From NCBI GenBank assembly GCA_031549535.1, contig JAVBPP010000034.1:1-62785 (forward strand): a stretch of 62,785 nucleotides of DNA, in the 5' to 3' direction. A model generated the notes under the pieces. The model worked only from the letters and a program-made list of their open reading frames with translations. It searched no databases and was not told the DNA's origin. Shown one piece after another: positions 36,389 through 43,494 of the stretch; positions within the stretch are counted from its first letter, which is position 1, and every line of letters starts with the position of its first letter. The stretch is from JAVBPP01 sp031549535. Lineage in GTDB: Bacteria; Bacillota; Clostridia; Oscillospirales; Acutalibacteraceae. The position numbers and the translations under genes were made by a program.

Positions 36389-38800
36389 GTGTTACATAGT
36401 TGCAAGCTGCTCAGCTACGGCAGCGCCGCGCAGGCTTTGTCTGCCCCGGCACTGGATGTGCTGCGTGCGCAAGTCCCGGCGTTTCCCTGGGCAGGGGAGA
36501 TGCAGACCTTCCCCAAACGCAGGGAGGCCTTTGCTGCGCTTGCGGACTGTTTTCAATCCGAACGCATCATTCTGTTTTTTGTCGCTGCGCCGCAGTATCT
36601 TTCCGCCAAGGAGCTGTTATTGCGCTTGATGGAGCTGCCCGGCGAGCCGCACACGGATATTTTGAATACCCTGCACCGCGTTCCTATGCTGCCGCCGGAA
36701 ATTGCAAATGCCCATGCCCTGGCGCCTGTGGACGCGCAGGTTTTCCAAACCGATAACGGCCTGTACAGCGGCTTTGCCATAACAAGCAACGAACAGGTCT
36801 TTTGTTACCTGCCGCTAGAACCCTCTGACCTGCGCGAATTACTGAAAAACGGATTGGCGCAATATCTGCAGCGTCTGTGTCCGGCGGATACGCCGCGACC
36901 CGTGGCGCAAGCAACACAGGGGGAATCCGAGGATGCACCGCCGGCGCAAGCGACTTTGGAGCCAGTCCGGGATAGCCATGGCGGCCCGGAGGAAAGCGAG
37001 CCGTTCGTTTCCCCGGAGGAACTGGTTTCCGCCCTGTTTTGCGCCGGAATGGATTTGGCTTTGGCGCACACAGTAAACGGTGAGCAGCTTGCGCACCGCC
37101 TGCAGCCGGTAAGCGGCTATGAGCAGGTACTGAAGCTGGCGTCCAAGCCCTTTGAACGCGGCGATTCCAGCCGCAAGGAGCACTGTGCCGCGCTGGCAAG
37201 TGCCGCGCGGGAGGAACAAAACACGGTTTTGGGTGCCGCGCTTACGGATATCTATTCCGTTGAGGGCGAAACAACCCGCTTTATTTACCTGGGTATTGCA
37301 AACGAAACACATGTACAGGTTCTAAAGCTCTATGCAAACGAGGGTGAGGACGCCGCCGCTTTGCTGCAGGCCGCGATGCAAAAACTGTTTATGCTGCTGC
37401 GGAATTATGCGGCGGAAAACGGTTTTACGCTGCCGCAGGAGCAGGAGCTGCAGCCCCTGCACAGTTCCTCTCCCCGCAAACGATTCACCCCCCTGTATCT
37501 GTTGCTTGCGGGCATTGCGATTCTTCTTTGCCTGCTGGTGGTGTGGCTTGCCAATGGCTCCAGCGCAAACGCAGATTCGGAACCTCCGCCGGACAAGCCC
37601 GTCAACGCCGCCGCAGAACAGGAGCAAGAGGCGGCAGAGACAGTGCCGAACCAATCCGTTTTGGATGAGCTGCTCGCGCAGCACCTGCGGGAGCGGGCCG
37701 CCCTGCAAACCACTCCCCCCGCACAAACACAGGCCGCAAACGGCAGCCTGCCTGTTTTTGCGGACGGTTTCGCAGGCGAAACCACAGCGGAGCTGCTCAC
37801 CACGGATACAACCGTTCCGCATTCCGGCAGCGAAAATACAACAGCCACAACGGCGGAAACGCAGACGGCAACTACCGCTCAGCGGCTCTCCGCCACGTCA
37901 AAAACAACAAAACTGCCCGTCAAGCCCACGGAAAAAGCGACCACAGCCGCGCGAGCACAGGCTAAATCGGGCGTATTTCTTTTTACCTGCTATGGCTACG
38001 GCCACGGCGTGGGCATGAGCCAGCAGGGCGCAATCGTCATGGCGAACAGTGGCAGCAGCGCTGAGGAGATTCTGGAGCACTACTATGGCCTGCCCGTCAA
38101 ACAGGATACAAATACGCCGAAAACCGTTTCCTTCGCGGGTAGAAGCTACGCTTTGGCGGATTACCTCGCCAAAACCTCCCAAGCGGAAATCGGCAGCTAC
38201 AGCGTGCCGGAGGAGGCCATACAGGCTCAGGTGATAGCCGCCTACAGCTTTGCGAAATATTACGGTTTTCAAAACCTTTCCTCCAAACACGCATTTTCTT
38301 ATGATCAGCCCAGTGAAAAAACCTACGCCGCTGTCTACCGCGTGTTAGGCATGAAGGACGCGCACGACAAGCCCACGGGTGTTTACCTCTCTTATCAGGG
38401 TAAGGCCGCGCTTGCGATTTACTGCGACAGCGTGGCTGGCAAAACCGCCAATGCCGCCGGAGTCTGGGGCGGTGATATGGCCGAATACCCCTACTTAAAG
38501 GGCGGCGCGGAAAGCCCGGAGCAGCTGAGCCCGCGCACCACACGCCTAACCAGCGAAGAGCTGCGAAACCGCATTGCACACTATAACAACTCCTCCGCCT
38601 GCCGGGAAAAAATCACCCTGCAAAAAGACCCCGCGGATTGGATTACAATTCGCCGCCACGACGCTTCCATCAGCAAAAACTGCGGCTACGTGGAGGAACT
38701 GACAGTCGGCAACGTAAGCATGAGCGGCAACTTTTTCCGCTATTATGTATTGGATTTGGGAATACGCTCGCATTGTTTTCAGGTGGGGTATGGAGCATAA
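36389..38800 (+). CDS. CinA-like / transmembrane / circularly permuted SpoIID fusion
   Basis: The protein is 803 residues long. Residues 1-165 align with the CinA N-terminal domain (CKLLSYGS; VFQTDNGLYSGFAITSN-QVFCYLPLEPSDLRELL), and 207-345 align with the CinA C-domain (EELVSALFCAGMDLALAHTVNGEQLAHRL), but catalytic signatures such as ESLTGG are lost. A membrane helix (367-388) and a Thr-rich linker (to about 525) follow. The outside domain is SpoIID in permuted order: GYGHGVGMSQQG (536-547) and ILEHYYG come first, then YLAKTSQAEIG with Glu 600 at the catalytic position, then EEAIQAQVIAAYSFAKYY and the GKTANAAGVWGGD block. GTG 36389 lies eight nt after AAGGAG. It probably acts on the wall during sporulation. 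Confidence 0.8.
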   Translation: MLHSCKLLSYGSAAQALSAPALDVLRAQVPAFPWAGEMQTFPKRREAFAALADCFQSERIILFFVAAPQYLSAKELLLRLMELPGEPHTDILNTLHRVPMLPPEIANAHALAPVDAQVFQTDNGLYSGFAITSNEQVFCYLPLEPSDLRELLKNGLAQYLQRLCPADTPRPVAQATQGESEDAPPAQATLEPVRDSHGGPEESEPFVSPEELVSALFCAGMDLALAHTVNGEQLAHRLQPVSGYEQVLKLASKPFERGDSSRKEHCAALASAAREEQNTVLGAALTDIYSVEGETTRFIYLGIANETHVQVLKLYANEGEDAAALLQAAMQKLFMLLRNYAAENGFTLPQEQELQPLHSSSPRKRFTPLYLLLAGIAILLCLLVVWLANGSSANADSEPPPDKPVNAAAEQEQEAAETVPNQSVLDELLAQHLRERAALQTTPPAQTQAANGSLPVFADGFAGETTAELLTTDTTVPHSGSENTTATTAETQTATTAQRLSATSKTTKLPVKPTEKATTAARAQAKSGVFLFTCYGYGHGVGMSQQGAIVMANSGSSAEEILEHYYGLPVKQDTNTPKTVSFAGRSYALADYLAKTSQAEIGSYSVPEEAIQAQVIAAYSFAKYYGFQNLSSKHAFSYDQPSEKTYAAVYRVLGMKDAHDKPTGVYLSYQGKAALAIYCDSVAGKTANAAGVWGGDMAEYPYLKGGAESPEQLSPRTTRLTSEELRNRIAHYNNSSACREKITLQKDPADWITIRRHDASISKNCGYVEELTVGNVSMSGNFFRYYVLDLGIRSHCFQVGYGA

Positions 38801-38901
38801 TACCAATTTCACAAGAAGGCGTAGATAAAAATCTGCGAAAAAGCCATACAGCAAAGCTTTTCCTTGATTTCTTATTACGCTTTCTAATGGAGAATTGGTA
38901 T
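38800..38901. repeat. Element B, copy 1 (ATACCAAT/ATTGGTAT ends), starting in a stop codon
   Basis: This 102-bp element has perfect 8-bp inverted ends. The first base is the last base of the CinA/SpoIID stop codon. The interior reads AGGCGTAGATAAAAATCTGC through ACGCTTTCTAA and recurs at 62513-62599, with a deleted form at 46421-46475. It has no coding capacity. From here to the tRNA promoter at 38963 nothing else is seen. Confidence 0.8.
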
Positions 38902-38962
38902 CAGATGTCCAGAACGTTTTTCGTTACCCAAACTGAAAATTATTAATATTTTCAAAAACCCC

Positions 38963-38991
38963 TTGCAAAAAGTAGTGTGCTTGGGTATAAT
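38963..38991 (+). promoter_or_regulatory. Sigma-A promoter of the tRNA gene
   Basis: TTGCAA (38963-38968), 17 nt, consensus TATAAT (38986-38991). Confidence 0.8.
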
Positions 38992-39022
38992 AATGCACTG
39001 TAGCGTGTATGAAGTTGCGTTC

Positions 39023-39085
39023 CCACGTGCGCTCACGTTGTTCGCTTCCGTGGCTCAGTTGTGTAGAGAGCTCTACCAACTTTCG
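39023..39085 (+). repeat. Fold-back partial duplication of the tRNA-Thr 5' region
   Basis: 39023-39061 duplicates 39086-39124 exactly (39 bp), including the first 18 nt of the tRNA. The copy then reads GTAGAGAG with a one-base insertion and turns into CTCTACCAAC (39071-39080), an inverted copy of the D-arm. The result is a truncated tRNA 5' part that can pair with itself or with the real tRNA. Confidence 0.85.
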
Positions 39086-39106
39086 CCACGTGCGCTCACG
39101 TTGTTC

Positions 39107-39182
39107 GCTTCCGTGGCTCAGTTGGTAGAGCAGCGCATTCGTAATGCGCAGGTCGTCGGTTCGAGTCCGACCGGGAGCTCCA
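39107..39182 (+). tRNA. tRNA-Thr (anticodon CGT)
   Basis: This 76-nt cloverleaf has the acceptor stem GCTTCCG/CGGGAGC, a D-arm GCTCAGTTGGTAGAGC, an anticodon stem GCGCA/TGCGC with loop TTCGTAA, a T-arm TCGGTTCGAGTCCGA, and encoded CCA. It reads ACG codons. The upstream promoter and downstream terminator are both recognisable. Confidence 0.95.
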
Positions 39183-39184
39183 AA

Positions 39185-39217
39185 AAACCCCTTGAAGTAT
39201 AAGGCTTCAAGGGGTTT
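39185..39217. terminator. Bidirectional terminator between tRNA-Thr and the glycosylase gene
   Basis: A perfect 13-bp stem (39185-39197 with 39205-39217). On the minus strand it ends in T6 and serves the glycosylase gene. On the plus strand it ends GGGGTTTGCG and probably also serves the tRNA. Confidence 0.85.
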
Positions 39218-39240
39218 GCGTTTGTAAAAGAAGTTTTCGA

Positions 39241-39906
39241 TTATTTGGTCTTCATCGCCTTTGCGGCAGGGTCGCTCATGCCTTCCATCGCGCCGCCTGC
39301 GATGGCCCAGAGATACAGGCTGGCCGTGGATCCGTAAGGCGAGTAGCGCCGACGGTACTTGTCGAACCATTCCCGTGTCATTTTTTTATGGCGATATAGC
39401 ATCCGCATGCCCCGCAGGATGGCAAGGTCGCCATAGCTTAGGATATCCGGGCGCTGCATGGAAAACAGCATCAGCATTTCCGCCGTCCATATGCCAACGC
39501 CATCCAGTTGGGTGAGCGCAGCGCACACTTCTGCATCTGTTTTTGTAGCAAGAGCTTCCAAATCCAGCCTGCCGTCCAGCACCCGCTGCGCTGCCGCGCG
39601 CAGATAGGCGGCTTTCCTAAACGTGATGCCGAAGCGCTGCAATTCGGCCTCAGATTGGCTCGCAATTGCCTGCGCTGTAATTTCACCGAGCGCGAGGTTC
39701 ATGCGCTCCCAAATGGTCAGCTGCGCCTTTGTGGAAATTTGCTGCCCAATAATCGAATGCACGAGGGCGGGGAAAAGCGCGGGCTGAACCTCGCGCCGAA
39801 TCGGCCCGATTGCATCAATGGCCTTCCCCAATGCCGCGTCCCTTGCTTTCAAATGGGCGATTTCCGCATCTCCATAGCGAAATATCTCCAGTGCAAATCC
39901 CTCCAT
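39241..39906 (-). CDS. AlkA-like DNA-3-methyladenine glycosylase (HhH-GPD)
   Basis: This 221-residue protein has the helix-hairpin-helix glycosylase fold. SIIGQQISTKAQLTIWERM is the entry helix pair, and LTQLDGVGIWTAEMLMLF is the HhH. ILSYGDLAILRGM carries the catalytic Asp at the AlkA position. It excises alkylated bases in repair. The AlkA N-terminal TBP-like domain is missing, as in short Firmicute versions. An upstream extension to 40020 overlaps hcp. ATG 39906 is the family start, though its ribosome-binding site is weak, so translation may depend on the hcp transcript, whose stop is 49 bp away. Confidence 0.88.
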   Translation of the reverse strand: MEGFALEIFRYGDAEIAHLKARDAALGKAIDAIGPIRREVQPALFPALVHSIIGQQISTKAQLTIWERMNLALGEITAQAIASQSEAELQRFGITFRKAAYLRAAAQRVLDGRLDLEALATKTDAEVCAALTQLDGVGIWTAEMLMLFSMQRPDILSYGDLAILRGMRMLYRHKKMTREWFDKYRRRYSPYGSTASLYLWAIAGGAMEGMSDPAAKAMKTK

Positions 39907-39955
39907 CTGCCGCAGCGATTCTTTCGGCCGTAAACCGTTTTTGTGTTTGGTATTA

Positions 39956-41551
39956 TCAACCCAGTATTTGCGCCAAATCCTGCTCCGCTGTGGTGATGGG
40001 GTGCAGGTCGAATGTCTCAACCAGTAAATTCAGCACGTTTTCGGAGAAAAAGGCAGGGAGGCTGGGGCCGATATAGATGTTTTTGATGCCCAGGGACAGA
40101 AGCGTCAACAAAATGCAAACCGCCTTTTGCTCATACCAAGAGAGAACAAGGGTCAGCGGCAGTTCATTGACGCCGCATGCAAATGCGCCCGCCAGGGCAA
40201 GGGCAACCTGAATCGCGCCGTAGGCGTCGTTGCACTGCCCCATATCCAGAATGCGCGGGAACGGCCCGATTGCGCCCAAATCCAAGTCGTTGATGCGATA
40301 TTTTCCGCAGGCCAGCGTCAGTACGACACTGTCCTTGGGTGTTTGTTTGACAAATTCAGTATAATAGCTGCGGCCGGGTTTTGCGCCGTCGCACCCGCCA
40401 ACCAGGAAAAAGTGCTTGATTGCGCCGGCCTTCACCGCGTCTATGATGGCAGGGGCGTTGTTCAGCACGGTCTGCCTGCCAAAACCGGTGGTAACCGATT
40501 CGCCGCCGTTGATTCCTGTGCGCTGCTGCGCCTGCTCATAGCCGCCCAAGCGGATGGCGTGCGCAAGGATGGCAGAAAAATCCTTGTGCCCGTTTTCGTC
40601 GCCCGCGATGTGCACCAGCTCCGGGTAGGCGACCACGGAGGTGGTGTAGACCCTGTCGGCGTAGGACGCCTTGGGGGACATCAGGCAGTTTGTGGTGAAC
40701 AGCACCGGTGCCGGAATTTGGTCAAATTCCTTTTGTTGGTTTTGCCAGGCCGTGCCGAAGTTACCCTTCAGCTGCGGGTGCTTTTTGAGCTCGGGATAGC
40801 CGTGCCCGGGTAGCATCTCCCCGTGGGTGTAGATGTTCACGCCCATTCCGTCGGTCTGCTGCAGCAGCATCTCCAAATCGCGCAGGTCATGGCCGCTCAC
40901 AACAATGAACGGACCTGGCTCTATTGTTAGGGGCACCTGCGTTGGGACAGGGTTGCCGTAGGCGGAGGTATTCGCCTCATCCAACAGCGCCATGCAGCGC
41001 AAATTGGCCTGCCCAAATTCCATCAAAAGCGCAAGCATCTCCTCGTCGCTTTGCTCTTTTGTGATGGCTGCCATGCCCTTGATGAACCAAGCGTCCACCG
41101 CCTCGTCACGCCTGCCCAGCACCCGCGCATGGTGCGCATAGGCAGCCATGCCACGCAGCCCAAACAAAAGCGTTGCGCGCAGGGATGTGCCGTCCACGCC
41201 GCCTGTGCCGCCGAATAACGCAGAGGCGTCCATGGCCTTTGCTCCGCCATGCTCTTCTTTTAACGCCCTAACCGCCGCCGTCAGTGCGCTGATTTTCTCA
41301 CCGTCAAAATTCACGTTCGTGAGCGTGGTAAACAGGCCGTCCACGATTTTATCCACCGCTGCACTGCTGTTTTTTCCGCTGGTTTCCGCTGCCGCGGCAA
41401 GCGCCAGCATTTCGCAGGTCAATTCATCCTGAATTTGTGCAATCTCCGGAGTTTTGCCGCAGACGCCGGAAACGGTACAGCCGCAAAACGCGCAATCGTC
41501 AGCCTTGCGTCTTGCGCTTTGCTCACATTGAAAACAAAACATATTGCTCAT
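39956..41551 (-). CDS. hcp: Hybrid-cluster protein (hydroxylamine reductase)
   Basis: This 531-residue class I/III Hcp has the N-terminal Cys set MFCFQCEQSA and CGCTVSGVCGK for the proximal FeS cluster. Hybrid-cluster ligands lie in VSGHDLRDLEMLL, FTTNCLMSP, LTLACGKYRIND and the C-terminal GVNELPLTLVLSWYEQKA. Hcp reduces hydroxylamine and NO and is linked to nitrosative stress. A perfect palindrome, TTTCGTG-N8-CACGAAA, lies upstream and may bind its regulator. The ribosome-binding site is GGGAAGGGA. No hcr reductase gene is adjacent. Confidence 0.96.
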   Translation of the reverse strand: MSNMFCFQCEQSARRKADDCAFCGCTVSGVCGKTPEIAQIQDELTCEMLALAAAAETSGKNSSAAVDKIVDGLFTTLTNVNFDGEKISALTAAVRALKEEHGGAKAMDASALFGGTGGVDGTSLRATLLFGLRGMAAYAHHARVLGRRDEAVDAWFIKGMAAITKEQSDEEMLALLMEFGQANLRCMALLDEANTSAYGNPVPTQVPLTIEPGPFIVVSGHDLRDLEMLLQQTDGMGVNIYTHGEMLPGHGYPELKKHPQLKGNFGTAWQNQQKEFDQIPAPVLFTTNCLMSPKASYADRVYTTSVVAYPELVHIAGDENGHKDFSAILAHAIRLGGYEQAQQRTGINGGESVTTGFGRQTVLNNAPAIIDAVKAGAIKHFFLVGGCDGAKPGRSYYTEFVKQTPKDSVVLTLACGKYRINDLDLGAIGPFPRILDMGQCNDAYGAIQVALALAGAFACGVNELPLTLVLSWYEQKAVCILLTLLSLGIKNIYIGPSLPAFFSENVLNLLVETFDLHPITTAEQDLAQILG

Positions 41552-41607
41552 AAAAAGTCCCTTCCCTTATTTGTGTTGATTCGAGTATACCCTTGCCAAA
41601 ACAATTT

Positions 41608-41629
41608 TTTCGTGGCAAATAACACGAAA
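41608..41629 (-). promoter_or_regulatory. Candidate operator upstream of hcp
   Basis: TTTCGTG and CACGAAA are perfect 7-bp arms around 8 nt, about 57 bp upstream of the hcp start. On the minus strand a TATACT-like -10 (41585-41590) lies downstream of it. The symmetry fits a dimeric regulator of the CRP/FNR type. The regulator is not identified. Confidence 0.4.
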
Positions 41630-41654
41630 GGGAAGGGCGTGGACATCTTTTCTA

Positions 41655-43478
41655 TCAGTTTTCTGTTTTTTCCGCAGTCGCGAGGGGTTTTTCATCCACT
41701 TTAGCGCCGCAGTTTTCACAAAACTGAACACAGCCTACCATTTCATGCCCACAGTCGGAGCAAATGAGTGGTTGCGGTTGAGTCTTAGCTGCAAGGGGTT
41801 CTGTCTGTTGACTCAACACGGACATATTTTGCCCTTCTTGCATCTTTTTTTCCTTGCGCTTCTTTATAAACCGTTTGGCTTTCCTAACAATTATTAAAAT
41901 GACAATAACGATGACAAGTATAGGCACAAAGAGAATGAGACAGCTAACCAAGCGAATACTCGAATAGTTTATTTCAATGGAAAGTGAATTACCGCCGACC
42001 ATGGAGCAGACAGTTCCGTCTGTAATAATATCTTTATTTTCCGTCTCCCGAAATTTAACATTTTGAGGGAACTGATACTTTGCTTGGACGGTATTAGGAG
42101 GAGCCATTTTTGAAATAACACTATTAATTTTCAAAGTATCGCTTATCTGACTTTTTTGAAACGGAAGTCCGTTTCTGTCCAACTGAAATGTGCAGGCTCC
42201 CTTGACAACTGTTTTCGTAAAATTTGAAATATCATCTACAAACCAGGATTCAAAGGTTATCTCATAGCATCTGCTACTCGCGTCATCGCTTATATTTAAC
42301 GTCATTCCACGAATCATATCTTTTTCAAGCTCTGCTTTCACTTTTTCGTGGTAGGGGGCGGCATTGCTGACAGTCGAGACAAAGCGGATACTTCGTTTTA
42401 TTTTCCCAAACAGATTTGTTAAGTCTGTGTCGATAATAATGGAGTCAAATCGAAAGCCCCTTTCATATCGAAAATCAATCAAGCCCTCCCGATTTGAATA
42501 AGTTACTTTTCCATCCGACACATATGCCTTAGAATCTTCATTTGTTTTTGTTGCATTGTTATAATAGCTGGGGAATTCATAGGAATATCTGAACGCTCCG
42601 TCTTTATTTAAAATTTGTTCCAAGTCAAAAAACTCACGATACCACACACCCACTGTTGTGTCATCAATGAACTCTTCTGTTTCTTTTATTGTTTCTGCGG
42701 AGTTTAAAGCCAACATGGTTTTTGTAATCAGTTCATCCCTGTCATTGGCATCAAATTGCACAGATACCTGCGCCGTCCCTTCTTCAATAATTGGTTTTTC
42801 AATCTGTTTAAATTGTTCCTTGACTGTGGAGATAATATCTTCACCGGATTCAGAAGAAATTTCTACAGTTATTTTACGGGTAAAGGAGCCGTTTTTCTCT
42901 CCGGTGGTGGAAATGTCAATGGAATTAAACACAATAACATTATCTGAGAGGCAAATGTTTACCCTCTTGGAGGCGGGGTGGGTAGCCCCATTCAAAACAA
43001 ATGCCCCCTCTGTAACGTGAAATAAGTCATCTTTTGAAAATTCGCTAAAAGAATCCCCGGCCTTTAAATGAATTTCCACAAAGTTCAACAGATCAATGGT
43101 ATTAAAATTCTCCATATAGGTCGGTTTATTGCCTGCACGATATATAATTGATGGCGTATACCCAAGCAAGCCCGTAACTTTATCCACATAGTCCGCATAT
43201 GTTTGAAAATCGAATTGAAACTGTATTGTAACATCGCGTTCAACCGTATGAATTTGATAGCCTAGCCACTCAGGTTTGTTCTGACGCAATATAAAATCAA
43301 AAAAGCCTCTTCCGCCATTCACATAATTATTCAAATCTGAGGAATCAATACGGCATACAAACGTGCGCGAACCTGAAAATCCTGTTTCTTGCTCATCGGC
43401 TTTTACTGCAATCGTAAAAGGGAAGAGCATGGCCAGTAACACAACAAGTCCAAAAAATTGTCTAAACATCTTTTTCAC
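41655..43478 (-). CDS. Envelope protein with outside domain, membrane helix and inner zinc ribbon
   Basis: The protein is 607 residues long: a signal peptide (cleavage near residue 27, VKA), a large extracytoplasmic beta-rich region of about 500 residues, a membrane segment (about 525-548, LVSCLILFVPILVIVIVILIIV), then a basic stretch and a C-terminal zinc ribbon (CSDCG and CENCG) in the cytoplasm. No known enzyme motif is seen. GTG 43478 gives a normal MKK signal start. ATG 43469 with AGGTG is the alternative. It begins 17 bp after the 949-residue gene, so the two form an operon. Both are AT-rich compared with flanking genes. Confidence 0.75.
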   Translation of the reverse strand: MKKMFRQFFGLVVLLAMLFPFTIAVKADEQETGFSGSRTFVCRIDSSDLNNYVNGGRGFFDFILRQNKPEWLGYQIHTVERDVTIQFQFDFQTYADYVDKVTGLLGYTPSIIYRAGNKPTYMENFNTIDLLNFVEIHLKAGDSFSEFSKDDLFHVTEGAFVLNGATHPASKRVNICLSDNVIVFNSIDISTTGEKNGSFTRKITVEISSESGEDIISTVKEQFKQIEKPIIEEGTAQVSVQFDANDRDELITKTMLALNSAETIKETEEFIDDTTVGVWYREFFDLEQILNKDGAFRYSYEFPSYYNNATKTNEDSKAYVSDGKVTYSNREGLIDFRYERGFRFDSIIIDTDLTNLFGKIKRSIRFVSTVSNAAPYHEKVKAELEKDMIRGMTLNISDDASSRCYEITFESWFVDDISNFTKTVVKGACTFQLDRNGLPFQKSQISDTLKINSVISKMAPPNTVQAKYQFPQNVKFRETENKDIITDGTVCSMVGGNSLSIEINYSSIRLVSCLILFVPILVIVIVILIIVRKAKRFIKKRKEKKMQEGQNMSVLSQQTEPLAAKTQPQPLICSDCGHEMVGCVQFCENCGAKVDEKPLATAEKTEN

Positions 43479-43494
43479 ACCTGCTCACATCCTC

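Noticed and set aside
39045..39070. Second functional tRNA-Thr gene
   Set aside because: Only the acceptor and D-arm part is present, with an inserted base and no anticodon or T-arm.
39907..40020. N-terminal extension of the AlkA-like gene
   Set aside because: It overlaps the end of hcp and does not resemble family N-termini.
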